Notes under the pieces: model-generated
Databases searched by the model: none
What the model was told of the DNA's origin: nothing
The model's input: the letters and a program-made list of their open reading frames with translations, nothing else
Position numbers and translations under genes: made by a program
NCBI GenBank assembly: GCA_020746875.1
Contig: JAGTJL010000005.1
Coordinates: forward strand, 1,860,001-1,924,000
Reading direction: 5' to 3'
DNA from: Rhexocercosporidium sp. MPI-PUGE-AT-0058
Taxonomy: Eukaryota > Ascomycota > Leotiomycetes > Helotiales
Length of the DNA stretch: 64,000 bases
Shown here: in pieces, positions 33,900-46,418 of the stretch
Layout of the letters: each line of letters begins with the position of its first letter
Position numbering within the stretch: position 1 is the stretch's first letter

Positions 33900-36520
33900 A
33901 TAAAAGTTTAAATTTAAGTTAAAGGACGACGTTAATTTTAATTATATAATCTACGTTAATATAATCTAACTAAGGGCTAGACAAGTCCTTTATATAATCG
34001 ACGAGAGCACGGGGTTTAATTAAGTAAAACTACTTTAAAAGGCCACCGGATCGGCTACGACTCGGTTTATATTTAACGCACTTAAATCGGTATAAATAAA
34101 CACTTACCTCGGCCTTCTTAATTACGTAATTTACGATTACGGGACTAATTTTAATTTAAAAGAGTTTAAAAGCTCTTTAAAATTAATAAAAACGACGCCG
34201 AAACTTATATTTATAAAAGCATATTATTTTATTAAAAAAGTAAAACGATTCCATTGCTTCTTTCGCTAAGCGTATAAAATCGTCACGAAAGAGCACTCGG
34301 AATTAAGCGATAAAGATAAATTATAAATGGCTGTAAAGGCAGTTAACGATACAGTAAGTCTTTAAGGTTTTATCCTTATATTATTTGTTTTTGACGCTTA
34401 CTTTAAATTGACTAAAATAGACTTATTAAATCCGTTTATTAAATAACGCGTTATTATTATTAAAAAAGTCATAAAAAAGATTCGTAAGATTTAAGCTAAT
34501 TAATAAGTAAATGACGCGCTAGGGACGTGTAACGGTCTTATAATAATTTATATATATGACTTTTAAATTAAAGATTAAGTTATAATATAAAAGGAAAAGA
34601 AGGAGTGAAGAAGCTTATATAATTTCTTAGGAATAAAAGGAAAGACGTATAAAATTAAAATAAACGGTAATAAAATTAAAACCTTTAAATTAACTTTTAT
34701 ACGTTTATTTAAAATAAATATATTAAACGTTAAACTTTAAAAAGAAAATTTATTAAAGGAGTCCCGTGAGCCGGGATTACGAATTAATAATTTATTCGGG
34801 ACGATACCGGAAACTTATTAAATTATAATTAAATTACCTTTTATATAACTAATTCCAGGAATTTAAATATTTAACGACGATTTCGATGCAAAAGCGTTTT
34901 TTACGGAGAAGGAAACTAGAAACCGAGAGCTTAATATTAAATTACGAGTTAAAGGCAAGATTAAGACGCTAAGTCTATTATTTTAATAATCCCGAAGGAC
35001 AAAATATAAGGCACTTATAAAAAGAGATATCTTTATATTAATCGATTAAAGCGACTTACGACTTAAAAGCCATTAAATATTTAAGTTATATATAATAAAC
35101 GAGATTAAAGATAAGGAGACTCTTATATTACGGAAGAAGTTAAAGCTAGTAATTATATGTTTTAATAATAAAAGGAAGAAGGATATTTTAATATAATTAT
35201 TAATAATTTAACGAATTAGCTAACGATTCTTTATTTATTTAGCGGCCTTTATTAAAATACTGAAACGGACGGGAAACGATATTAAATCGACCTTAGCGAT
35301 CCGTAATATTACTTAAGTATATATATAAATTAATATTAAGCTTTTTTAAAAGATCTTTGCGTAGCCACCGATAGAAATTACGGACGAGTTTCCTTATGGA
35401 ACGGTGTTTATAATAATACTCCCGTTATATAATATTCTGGAATTAGGAAACTATTAGTTTAATATATATTATAAATATTATTAAGAAAACCTATAAATAA
35501 AAACTTTTACGTTTAACTTTTATTTATTAATATTTACGTAATAAAACTCTTATTTTAAACTAATTAGAATATAAATAAACGATATTCTTATTTTAAGAAA
35601 TAACGAGTTCTTAAAGACGGAATAAAAATAAATTATAAAAGCCGGTTTTCTAATTAAATTAATATAAGTCTTTAACTCCTCCGAATCGGTCACGTTTAAT
35701 AATTATATTATTATTATAAAAGGAAACGATTTTTATATATTTTAAAAGAAATAAGAAGTAAAACTAAAAGTCGTTAACGTTAAGTAAGAAGATTATAAGA
35801 AGGCTTATTAAAAATAACGCGCTCGCGGAGTATATATTGCGACGATATATTAATTAAAAGCTACGTTTGATTTCTTTATCGCGGCATAATACTAAAATCC
35901 GTTTACGAAGGAAGCTAAGGCTTTAAATTTACGTTTTTAATAATAAATAAATAATTAAAAGAGAAGCCTGCGGTATATACTTATTAATCTACGGTTCGCT
36001 AAGGTATACGCTTTTGTTAACGGCTCTTTTATTAATAATAAAGATTTAAGCTTATAAATCGGGTTTTTAATATTAATTGATATCGAAACGGAGGGGAATT
36101 TAAAGTTTATATTCCGTAGTAATATTATTTACGTTAGCTTAACGAAATATAAGAGGGTAATACGTGCTGTTTTTGCTTTTAAGCTTTATATTATAATAGC
36201 AGGTATTAATATGCTTGTTTTTGTGTTAATTACCGTTGTTATAATAATTAATAAGCTCGGCCTTTTACGCCTTCTTATTATTATTTATATAAACTTTTTT
36301 TATTATATAAATATATCGTTAAACTCGGCACGACAAAGGAAAAACGTTTAATAATTAATATAATAGTTATTTAATAATTGTATAAACGTAAAGAATTAAC
36401 GGAGATGAGATAGATTAATAAAGCTCGTAATCCTATTAATGCAATAATTAAGGCAAATTTAAATAAGGCTCTTTAAGAGTTAATTAATTTAAATTCTCTT
36501 ATTATTAAAATGAAAGATTG
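33900..36520 (+). pseudogene. copia pol relic: integrase, RT, RNase H
   Basis: The integrase part shows LKLIKTTPKLIFIKAYYFIK, MAVKAVNDT and VNDALGTCNG. The RT part shows FPYGTVFIIILPLYNILELG (RVT_2 type). The RNase H part shows RARGVYIATIY, EAKALNLRF, YAFVNGSFINNKDLSL and VKLGTTKEKRLI. Many TAA and TAG codons stand where Trp, Gln and Arg are expected. The catalytic Asp of the RNase H TDASF motif has become Asn (VNGSF), a G to A change. Confidence 0.8.
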
Positions 36521-37940
36521 AATTTAAAGGCTAACCGGAAGCGATTTAAATTAGTTTTAGTATCGTTTTAAAAAGTAATGATTTTTTTTAACTTTTAATT
36601 TCTTATATATACTTACGCTTTTTTTATATTATATTTTATATTATTTTTAATTTGCGAGATAGGGAACGGTAATTAAATTATTTATTTACTTTTTAATTTA
36701 AAGTATTAACGAGCGGTTTTATAATAACATTTTAATAAGGATTTAGCTGCCGGTTTTATTATAAGAGGTTACTTTTATATAAGAATATAAAGAAAGTATT
36801 ATTATAAAGAATTAATTACAAAGTTAATTTAAAACAGGGCCTTTAAAACGACGAGCGGCGAAGACGACGGCGCTTAGCGCGAGTAGTTTCTTACTCGGCC
36901 GTAGGCTTATTATCTTCCTTTTCTATTTTATTCTTATTTCCTCTCGCACTAGAATCTCCCTGACGACGCTTCTTCGCCGCTTTTATCGCCGCGTGGCGAG
37001 AGAACTTTAATAAAGCTTTTAAGCGTTAATATTAATTAAATATTAATTTAAAATTAGAAATACTTATATTAACGTTATTTAATAAGTTAAATACTTTTTT
37101 ATAAAGAGTACGAGTCTCTTTTAATAACGCTATTAACGCCTCTTTCTTAATTTTTAGCGCTTTTGCTAAGGTAATTAAATAAACGGAATCGATTTCGGTC
37201 GCGGCGGCGATTATAGCAGCTTTATCTTTTGCTATTACGGCAGCGGAAAAGGTAAAGAATTTCTTATTTATATATTAAAAGAGCTAAGTTATATATTAAA
37301 TATAAAGCTTTTACGGATTATTTTCGAAGTTAATTTTAAGATTTTATAACTTATAAGAACGTAAGGAGTCTTTTGTTTTACGTAATAAGCGTATTTCTTC
37401 CCTTTTTTATTATAGAAAAAGTAATTATATAACGGAATCGTCGTCATAAGGCGGGCGCAACGGAGGTAGTATATACGGTAAGCAGCTCGGAGGGCACCGG
37501 CAGGAACGGGAATTAATATTATATTATTTATTAATATTTGAATTATTACTGGATCGACATTAAATCGATCTTGAATTAATAATAACTTACTTATTGTTAT
37601 TTTTGTTATTATTATTAAGTCTATAGAATCTATTAGCACTTCGTTTTTACATAGATTGATAATTTAAAGGTATAGATTTTATTAATATAATTACTTAAGA
37701 GATTAAGTCGATTCCTGGGGGAGATTTCTTTTTATATTTATAATTAATCGATAATAGTAAGCACTTTAGTAGCTAGTCGAGCTCCTCGCTTAGCCACTTA
37801 TTGTTTGCTAATAGAGTTCGGCTCTTTTATTTTATTATTACGGCTTCTTTTCTTAATATATTTTATTTTTTACTTTTTTATATATATATTTTTTTTTACG
37901 TTTATAACTTTTATTATCTTTTTAAAAGAAGTTTTGCTTA

Positions 37941-38153
37941 TATTAGTTTATAGGGATTCTTACCGATATAAAACTTTAGCTTATAGCCGAAACGGTGGGG
38001 TTTCGGTGGGGTTCCGGACCGATATATATATATAAGGAGCTTTACTCTTATTTTAGAAAAACATACTTTATAATACCTTTGAAATCACTTAATAATATTG
38101 ATATTTATTTAGGTGACTTTGTTGGTATATGTCCCGGTACAGTTATACCGACA
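37941..38153 (+). repeat. copia 3' LTR
   Basis: See the 5' copy. A 76-codon open frame starting upstream runs into this LTR and has no coding meaning. Confidence 0.9.
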
Positions 38154-41100
38154 ATATATAAGTCTTATTATAATATCGTAATAATTTATCTTCGTATATC
38201 TTTTAATATCCTTTAGACTTAACTTGACGTCCCCTTAAAATCGATTCGTACGTTTTATTTATTATAAAAGGATTTGCCTTTTATAAATTAAGGATTATAT
38301 TTTAAATCGGTTTTAAAGGTTTACTACTTATTATTTCTGTTTATAATAATATAATTACTACTCGCCGTAATATATATTATTTATAATTAATAATACTAGC
38401 AATAGACTCGTCGAGGGTCCCTTGTACTCCTTCCGATTACTCTTCGCTACCTTATAAATCTTTTATAAACGATTCTTAATTTAACTTTAATAACTTATTA
38501 ATGCGGAGTTATTTAAGCCCCGACTTTAAAAATGCTATTAATAAAGGCCTTCTCTTTTATAATATCGCAATTAAGCGTAACTTTTAATATAACGTCGGTA
38601 ATTACTCCTCTTTTTTGTCTTTATTTTAATTAAGTTTTAAGTCTTTAAAGTTAAGTTTTCGCGAAGGCCTATTAATAGGATTTATAACCTTAATCCGATA
38701 TTTAATAATAAAATCGAATTCAGCTAGTTTATTAGCCCACCTCGCTTGCCGTCCGGTAAGCTTCCGTTTTATTATAAAGTATTTAAAATTATAATAATTT
38801 ATTTAAGCCACAGCTAAATCCACTCATAGAAATAGCTAAATCAACTCATGCCAAGGATTTTTAAGTAATTTACAGAGTATATTTATCATCCTCGCCCCGC
38901 TATACAAATTTGTACTACGAGGCAAAGGCCACTTATGCATTCTATATAATTATACTAATTCATCTTTATCATTTAAATCAAAATCTGAATTGCTGTAGGT
39001 GGCGGAGGGCCGCAAGGTTCGCCAGTAAAGGTTGACATGCTATTATACAATCAAAAAGTGTGAATAGCTTTAAAGATTAAATCAAGGATTACTTAAAGCA
39101 CTTTAAATGCATAGGTATACAAATCTATATAGTGGGGCGAGGATAATAAATGCGCCCAATGTGCCTTTAAAATCCTTGGCATGAGTTGATTTAGCTATTT
39201 CCATAAGTGGATTTAGCTGTGGCCTTTATTTAAATTATAATAATATTAAAAGCGCCTCGGAAATATTAATTCTATTACTTAAATATATATATATATTATT
39301 ATTAGCTTCCTATTATAAACTTTATATTGTTACTCGGTAGGAGAGAGCTTTTTTAAATAAAATATAATAAGATGCTATTAAGCCTTTATATTACTATTAA
39401 ATAATTAAGATAAGATTTTATTAATAATAAATTTCGAAGTATTTATTTCTACTTAAATCTTTAGTTAAAGGTCGAAATAATAAAGGATTAAAGCTTAAGA
39501 AAATTTCTCCCGTAAAATTAAAAACGCTATAATAATTGCGCGAAGGAATCGAAATAGCTCCGTCTTCCTTCCTCTTTATATTCCTTTTAATAAATTAATA
39601 ATAAATTAAGTAACCTTTATATAATTATAAATAAAACGGCGGTAAAAGTTAATAAACTTTAAGAATACTTATATATTTCGCCACGACTTAAGTAAAAGCT
39701 ACTTTTAAATGCTTTCGACTCGGGAGGGGTTTATTTAAATACTTATCGGGCCTATTACAAACCTTAGAAACTCTATAATATTAATATCGAATGCGCATTT
39801 CTTAAAGTTAGCGTAAAGTTTATAAATGCGAAGCCTTTTAAGGACCTCCCGAATAGCTTTTGTATAGTTTTCGATACTCTTAAAGAAAATAAAGATATCG
39901 TTTAAATAAACTATATAAGTAACGTCTATTAACTTAATTAAGGCTTAATTAATATAAGCTTAAAATATCGTTAAAATATTTGAAAATCTAAAAGAAAATA
40001 CGTAATACTTAAAGTATTTATATTAAGTCCGAAATGCCGTCTTTTATTCGTCGCCTTACTTAATTCGGAATTAGTAATACGCATCCTTTAGATTTAGCTT
40101 TATAAACACTTTAGCGCGTTTTAATTGATTAAGGGTTTTATTAATTAAAAGTAAAAGGGTCTGATTCTTTATTATAATAATATTAAGTCCTTTATAATCG
40201 ACACATAATCGCAGTCCTTCGCCCTTCTTAAGTATAAATAAAATAAGCGCTTTTATAAGGCTAATAGACCTTTAGATTTAACCTTTTTTTAAACTCGCTT
40301 TAAGGTATTCTCGGAGCACTATTAACTCTGATTCGGAGAGTAAGTAAACGAGTCCCTATAGTAATTCCTTATTAAGTTCGAGGTCGATTTAATACTTTAT
40401 TAAATAGTATTTAAGTAGCGTTTTAATATTTATTTCGTTAAAGATTTCTTAATAATTAATATATTTTAAAAGCAACTCGGCACCTTTAATAGTTTTAACG
40501 TTAAATATAACGTAATATATTTAATCTTTTCGAGTTTTCTTTATAAACTTCTTAATAAAAATAACGTTAACTTAATTTTTTTTTAAAAGAAAATCGCTAA
40601 GTCTTCGATTAAAAGCTAATAATAAGATTAACTTTTTTAAATTAAGGAAATCTTAAAATAAAAATAACTTTTAAAATCTTAAAGTCGTAAGCGATATATG
40701 ACTATCGATGTCCTTTCGTAATGCTTTCGCTATTAATAATATATAATTATAAGGAATAAGTTTTATAAATAATGACTTCTCTTCCTTTAATTATAATTAA
40801 ATTAATTTAATTAATTATAAGCTTTTATTTACATTTAATTATAAGCGCCTAAAAAACATAATTACCTTTAGCACCGCTATCGAGAAGTGTTCGTTCGATC
40901 CGTACTCTTCCGTCTTAAGTCTGAATCTTTATTAATATTATAATCCTTTGTTATTCCTCTTCTTTACTTAATTTTATTAATAATAAAAAGATTAAGATTA
41001 GGCTAATTTATTTCCCGTCCGTTATAACTCTATATAATTTAAAGAAATATATCCTTTTTTTTAATAATTATAATACGTAACCTCTAGGCATTTTATTATT

Positions 41101-42407
41101 AAGTGGCCTGGCTTTTTATAATAGTAGTATTCTTTATTACTCGATCCTTTTACTCCCGACTTAATATTAATAAAAGTCTGATTTGTGTTATTAAACTCGT
41201 CTCGTCTTCGATTTAAGTTTAAAGAAAAAATATAAAATAGTCTATTATTATAAGGACGATTATTATCTTTTTTCAAAGCTTTATTAATATCCTTCTAGGG
41301 TCTGTTTTAATTATTTACTTTATTAACATTTTTAATATAACGAGCTAGAGATATTAACTCTTCGTAGGTTTTAGTGATTTCAATAATACTGAGTTTAGTA
41401 ATTTCTCTTCTTAACTTAAGCTTTAATTTGGCGTAAAAAGTCCGTCGTCTCGCCGTATTATCTTTAATTTTTAATTATTACTTTAAGCTATTAAAAAAAT
41501 ATATAAAATTATTTACCGACTTATTTTCGCGTTATTAAGCGTTTTTATACTGATTAAGCACCGCGAGCTTTCGATTTTTAAAGTTTATAATTAAGTTTAA
41601 TATTTATTACTTAAATCCTTTTTAAATAAGTAAGTTTATCCCGGCCCTTAATTCGAACTTAATTTACTTTCGTTTTACTTTTTCGTCGAAAACAAAAACG
41701 CATTTATTAATTTTATCTTTATTCGTATTATATATTATCTCCTTATTTTAACGGAACTTTTGTTTAATATTTTAAATAAAAGACTAAGCTTTTTTAACGC
41801 TTTTGCCCTTATATATTAAAGGTTTTCGTATTTTAGGGATTCGTTAATATAATATTGGGCGTATATTAAAGTCATCTCGAGGAAGTCCCGTGGGTTCGTT
41901 ATAATAACGGTCTCCGGCCGTATTCGTGCGTCGACGTTTTCTTTTATTTATATATTCTTTACTTTTCTCTTTTTCTTATTTTCTTTATAATATATTTACT
42001 AACTTTCTTTTTAAATCCTCTCGCTCTTACATTACCTCTTTTAGCTTTTCGATTTAGTTCCGAACTACTTTCTTTTCTTTTTTCTTTTTAATTTATATTT
42101 AAATTTCTAGAATTCGTCGTCGCTTAGCTTTAATAGCTGCTTCGGCATCTAAGCCCTTTTTATCGTTATTTATGAAATCCTTTAAACTTCCGTTAAAGCG
42201 CTAGAATTATTCGCTGCGCGTAAGCGAATTATTTTTAAGGTTATTTTAAAAGGTATTTAATAATTAATTAATAAAGTGAAGTAAGAGTAATTATAGTATT
42301 TCCTTTGCCGCTAAAGCTGTCTTTTTCTTGTTTTTAATTATTATAATTATTTTGTAAAGGCTTTAAATAAGTAACGAATTATTTTTATATAAGTAAAAAG
42401 ATTAAAA
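38154..42407 (-). pseudogene. Minus-strand gypsy: gag, RT and RNase H relics
   Basis: Reading the minus strand from right to left: a gag zinc knuckle appears as YYYYKKPGHLIIKC in the open frame at 41,276-41,061 (original pattern CxxCxxxGHxxxxC, two Cys changed to Tyr). RT relics follow around 40,300-39,600 with IREVLKRLR, YKLYANFKKCAF and KFINFYRRFI. RNase H follows near 39,500-38,700, split by hAT copy C. This is the canonical gypsy order and a different subfamily from the outer chromovirus. Confidence 0.75.
38816..39224. mobile_element. hAT-like MITE, copy C (409 bp)
   Basis: The left end AGCCACAGCTAAATCCACTC (first G changed to A) and right end GAGTGGATTTAGCTGTGGCC are inverted repeats. 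An exact 8-bp target duplication TTTATTTA lies at 38,808-38,815 and 39,225-39,232. The central part keeps relatively normal composition (for example GTAGGTGGCGGAGGGCCGCAAGG), suggesting partial escape from RIP or later insertion than its host. Confidence 0.92.
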
Positions 42408-42609
42408 TATAAGGTTTAAATAATAAGGAATTATTATTTAAAACGGTTAAAATATATTAATTATAATTTAAACTAATCTCTAGCCTTTTAAATCCTTTTT
42501 ATTCCCCTTCGAAGTAAATAAATAAAGATATTAACACGTGATCCGTGCCAAGCCTGCAAACCTTCCGTACAACCCCCGACCCTCCTCATACTAGATTCTA
42601 CTCCTGACA
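42408..42609 (-). repeat. LTR of the minus-strand gypsy (5' copy)
   Basis: 202-bp partner of 28,093-28,294. Its last ~80 bp are much less mutated (GTGATCCGTGCCAAGCCTGCAAACC). Confidence 0.9.
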
Positions 42610-43776
42610 AACTAATATATACCTGGTGCGGGAAAAGGACCTGTCGATACGCCTACTCTAGTAGTACTTAAAAGTACTAAAACCGGCAAGAGTAAAAATA
42701 AGACTCAAGCTATAGTGCTTAAGTTGTTTTAAAAGCTCCCATAACTTCTTAATAGCTATAACTACTATTGCTTTCTTAATAACTTCTTTATATTAGCTAA
42801 ATTCGTTATATATGCACGAATATTAAGTTTCGGGATTACCGGCACGTGTCGTACTAACGTAAGCGTCTTCCAGGAGTTACTCGATTTGAAGAAGTCGGAC
42901 AAGAACGATATTATCCCTTAAAGGGAACTCTATATTATACCCTCGCTAAACGGCAAATTGCTCTAAATTAAGTGGAAGGATTAAGCTTTTATTTTATTTA
43001 TAATATTAGTCTTATTTATAAATGAAACCGTCTTATGCAAAAGAAAGCGCCTAAAAAAGACTAGTTTAAAAGCAAAGACTTCTCGAGTTCTATTCGATAA
43101 TAAAGCTGAAAAAGTACTAGCTATTCCTGTAATAACTAATTAATATAATTATAAGATAGGAGCTATCGATAAAAGAGACTACTTACTTGCCCAAAACTTT
43201 AGTTTACGTTATATTCGACGTAATAAATATCAGGCTATCGAGCATTAGTTATTTAGACTAGTCTTTATTAACTATTACTTATTAGCCAAGCGTTCTAAGG
43301 TTAATCTTCTACGCAAGTTAATATTCGAGAGCCAGTAAGAGTTTCGTTAAATACTTATTAAAGAGCTGATTTTGCTTTTTAAAAAGACTCCTTATCGTAG
43401 CCTAAAGAAAAGAGTTTTTATTATTAATACCGAAGCTAATTTAAGGCTATTACACCTCTATTAATAAGTAAAGCTCGTAAAAAGAAGGTAGTGTATTATA
43501 TATAAAGAGAAGAGGTTTGAAGACCGGCTTATTAAAAGAATCGCATTAAGTAAAATATTAATTAATAAAGGCCGACTTTTTAATAAAAAGCAGACGATAT
43601 TTAAATATAAATAATATAATATTCATTTATGTAAGAATAAGCCTTATTTTAATTAATTTTATCGCGAGTAATAGAATTTAAATATATTTAAATGAAATGC
43701 GGCTTTCTAATTGACTAAGATCAGCCGAGTGGCCCGTGCGGTAAGCTGGACGCAATCCTGACAGCACTGCCACGGA
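42610..43776 (+). pseudogene. piggyBac-like transposase, C-terminal half and right end
   Basis: Translation with stops shows AKFVIYARILSFGITGTCRT, FQELLDLKKSDKNDIIP, RELYIIPSLNGK, YNYKIGAIDKRDYL and LFRLVFINYYLLAKRS. In piggyBac transposases the block before this carries the second catalytic Asp (family D-N-L-F-T), here NNFF, a G to A loss. G-A-I-D-K-R-D-Y is the third catalytic region (family G-x-V-D), with its Asp preserved. The region ends in the inverted repeat at 43,776. Composition is less AT-rich near the end (GAGTGGCCCGTGCGGTAAGCTGG). Confidence 0.8.
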
Positions 43777-45531
43777 TAAAAGTTAATCGCCTTAAACTTC
43801 GTAATCGAACTACTTTCCTTAAAAGATTTAATTACTAAGACTATCTACGATTCGATTTACGTAATAATAAACAAAACAATAAAATACGCGTATATAATAT
43901 CGGTATTAAGCACGCAAGATGCGCTAATAATAGCGTAAGTATTCCTTCAAACGATTTTTACGAATCACAAAATACTAAACGAGGTCATTTTTAATAAATA
44001 CAAGCTCTTTACCTCGAAGTTCTAGAAGATATTAATATTACTCTTAAAAATAAAACAGAAAATATTAACAATATTCTACCCTTAAACCGACAATTAAATA
44101 AAACGAATTAATTAAATAATAAAAACTTATTTTTAATATTATATAAATTATAAATAAAACGATTAAGTTTAATTACTCTAACCGCTTAATTTATATATAA
44201 TAACGTAAATCAAGAAATTATTAAAATATCGCCGTTTTATATAAATTATAAGTATAACTCGACGACACATAATATATTAATTATAAGTTAAAAGGCCGTA
44301 TATAGAGCCATATTATAGAAAAATAAACTTAAATAATTATATAATAAATTATTGACGGATATTTTATTTATTATATAAAGATTGGTTATTTATTATAATA
44401 AGAAACGTAATAAGCCTAACGCTAAAATAAGAGAATAAGATTTACTTACTTAAAAAGAATATCGCGATTAAGCGATTAAATAATAAATTAGATTATAAAA
44501 AGCTAAAACTATTTAAAATTATAAAGATTAAAGGACTAATTAATTATTAATTAATGCTTCTGAAAATTATAAATATTTATTAAATATTTTATATATCGCT
44601 CCTCGAACTAATACTATTAAATGCATTATTAACTCTTATTACAAAAGTATAATTAATAAACTTAAACGCCGAATATAATATTAAAATTATTTTAAATTAT
44701 TAATATTTCCGCGGCGTCGTTAAGTATTTAATTAAAATAAAAAAGTATTTATAATTTAAAAATACTTAAGAACTTAAGTTTAATTCTTAATACTTTAAGT
44801 AATTTTAAAAGTTTTATTTACGAAACTTAAATTTATTTAAGAAGCCGAATCCGCGAAATTAAGCAAGACTTATTTAATTAAAGGAAACTCGGTAAAATCG
44901 ACGGCAAATAATAAAATAAGCAGGCGAGTAATAAAGCCTTTTACTTTTCCTTTTCCGTAGCTTCTCGCGTCTTTATTTTTTTTAATTTATTTATACTTTT
45001 AAAGCTACGACTGAGTATTTTTATTTTTTACTTTTTTAAGAACTTCTATTATTAAATTAAGCGATTAAGGCGATCCGCAGCTTTTTATAAAGCCGCGGTT
45101 ATTTTCTTTTAAGTTTATAAAAACTTATTACGTATAACCTTTTCGACCTCGCGCGTTAAACGCTTTTTTACTTTTAACTTATCTTTTGCCTTTTCAAGAG
45201 TATTTTAACTCTCGATTAAAAGTATTTTAATATTATACTTCTTATTAATTCTAATATACTCCGAGCAACGACTCGATTCAAAAGATATTATATACGTCTT
45301 ATTATTTTAAATATAAAACGTATAAAATTTTATTTTAAATTTTTTTTTTTCGATTTTATAAAATAAAGCGAATTATTCTTTTTTTCTTTTAAAAAATGCT
45401 GTATTTTTTTTTAATATATACTTATTCAATTATAATAAAAAAGAAAAATAACCGTAGAATATATATAATATTTCTTTAAGTTATTTAAGCGTAAGGACTA
45501 CGCTAAGCTAAGAAGGAATGATATTATAAAC
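43777..45531 (+). pseudogene. Outer gypsy: integrase core and chromodomain relics
   Basis: Resumes the gypsy frame with WKSIA-type sequence (W now TAA). FVIELLSLKDLITKTIYDSI, STQDALIIA, VFLQTIFTNHKILNEVIFNK and YKLFTSKF follow, i.e. the DDE core; its first Asp (family A-L-D-F) is now Asn by G to A. The C-terminal part has FIYNNVNQ, FYINYKYN and YNKLLTDILFI. At about 44,675-44,770 EYNIKIILNY.YFRGVVKYLIK.KKY matches a chromodomain, the mark of chromoviruses that target heterochromatin. Confidence 0.8.
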
Positions 45532-46002
45532 GCCCCGTATTTTGTAATACTTAGTTTTAAAATAATAAAGTACTTAAAAATAAAAGCTTAAAAAGGTAAG
45601 AGTTTTAAGAAAAAGATATTAAAAGAGTATTGCTTTTAAAAGTATTACTTTAAGAGATTTTAATACTTAAGATTTTATAAATTATATATTATATAATTAT
45701 TATTATTAATAAATAATTAAAAAATAAATAAGCTTTTAAATTACGCGACTTTTTTACGTAATAATTATTAAAACTAATAAACCGCTAAAAGTCTAGCGGT
45801 CTTAGCGGTCGTAAAAATATAAAAGGTTTTATATAAGATTAGCACGTTTATTATTAAATAAGAGCTTTATATTTAATTAAAAATAGTATTTTAATTATAT
45901 TAATTATTATTTATTTTATTATATATAATATATTTACTTCTCGATTATTAAGATTAATATAACTTATTATATTTATATTAAGTAAATACACAGACCGTAA
46001 CA
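45532..46002 (+). repeat. Outer gypsy 3' LTR (471 bp)
   Basis: Starts TATTATAAACGCC and ends CAGACCGTAACA; pairs with the truncated copy at 23,364. Flanked by AGAAG at 46,003-46,007, the partner of GGAAG at 23,359-23,363. Confidence 0.85.
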
Positions 46003-46418
46003 AGAAGATTACTTTTTTCCTTTTATTATTCTTATAAAAGCAGTAATTACGTAGTCAGCGCTAAAAATACAAACTATTTTTACTTCTATCCTAAAAGTAA
46101 AGATATATTATAGCCCTTAGCTAGCGCTATACTAGCGATTCGCTAACGAACCAAATTTTCTATTATTTATTATTAAAGTGAATTCTGGAGAGAATAAAAT
46201 AAAGTAAAAGCTACTAATAAGAAAGGCCTAGCGCTTATTAAGTATATAATACGTCTCCTTTCTTATAACCTTTCTTGATTAATAATAATAATTATAACAG
46301 ATTATAAATTATAATTACCCCTCGATCTTATTAATATCGTCTTTTAATAGCTATTTAGCCGGCGGTTCCTCCGGTCGCAAGCGCAAAAGTAAGACACTAA
46401 GCTTTACCGCGATTAACG
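46003..46418. other. Short spacer between inverted LTR copies
   Basis: 416 bp, moderately AT-rich, with patches of normal composition (TAGCCGGCGGTTCCTCCGGTCG near 46,358). No gene or repeat recognised. Confidence 0.5.

Larger units (their letters stand above)
30805..38153 (+). mobile_element. Ty1/copia LTR retrotransposon (innermost layer)
   Basis: LTR1 30,805-31,017 and LTR2 37,941-38,153 are both 213 bp. LTR1 starts TGTTGGTCCGTAGGGATTC; LTR2 has TATTAGTTTATAGGGATTC, and every difference is a transition. Both end CCGACA. The 5-bp flanks are GTATA and ATATA, which again fits RIP. Plus-strand relics run gag with zinc knuckle, integrase, RT, RNase H, the Ty1/copia order. Total length 7,349 bp. 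It lies in the minus-strand gypsy between its RNase H and integrase parts. Confidence 0.9.
28093..42609 (-). mobile_element. Second Ty3/gypsy retrotransposon (minus orientation), interrupted by copia
   Basis: LTRs at 28,093-28,294 and 42,408-42,609 are both 202 bp and align without gaps. The plus-strand-right copy ends CTGACA where the left has TTAATA, all RIP-type changes. The 5-bp flanks are AATTA (28,088-28,092) and AACTA (42,610-42,614), again one C/T apart. Without the copia insertion it is about 7.16 kb. Minus-strand relics run from gag (zinc knuckle near 41,080) through RT (about 40,300-39,600) and RNase H (broken by hAT copy C) to integrase (about 30,780-29,400). Confidence 0.85.
27206..43776 (+). 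mobile_element. piggyBac-like DNA transposon, interrupted by a gypsy and a copia element
   Basis: The terminal inverted repeat TCCGTGGCAGTGCTGTAAGG at 27,206 has its inverse ending at 43,776, and the match continues as ATTGCGT (27 bp, one mismatch). The left part (27,206-28,092) and right part (42,610-43,776) together carry one transposase relic. The element without its insertions is about 2.05 kb. It lies inside the integrase of the outer gypsy: host TLPRL on the left and W-K-S/L-I-A (TAAAAGTTAATCGCC, TGG to TAA) on the right, with the host frame continuous across the joint. No TTAA duplication is visible. A TA lies on each side, but removing one copy would put the host out of frame, so the target-site rule is unresolved. 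Confidence 0.75.
23364..46002 (+). mobile_element. Ty3/gypsy chromovirus LTR retrotransposon (outermost host), decayed and nested
   Basis: The outermost of four nested elements. LTR1 starts at 23,364 and LTR2 spans 45,532-46,002 (471 bp). Both start TATTAYRAACGCC (TG changed to TA by RIP) and share a long middle, including AAATTATATATTATATAATTATTATTA and a GCGGT...GCGGTCGTAA segment. The 5-bp flanks are GGAAG and AGAAG, one RIP-type change apart. Plus-strand relics run in the order RT, RNase H, integrase zinc finger, integrase core, chromodomain. The 3' part of LTR1 is missing at a hAT-like insertion (23,744-24,129). A second hAT-like copy (25,139-25,627) interrupts RT, and a piggyBac-like element (27,206-43,776) interrupts integrase. 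Confidence 0.85.

Noticed and set aside
37289..37639. 116-codon minus-strand frame inside the copia element
   Set aside because: Antisense to the copia tail, no domain; long frames arise here because AT-rich RIP sequence on the opposite strand lacks certain stops by chance.
23364..46002. Giant Starship-type mobile element
   Set aside because: No tyrosine-recombinase captain gene and no cargo genes; the tract is explained by ordinary nested transposons.
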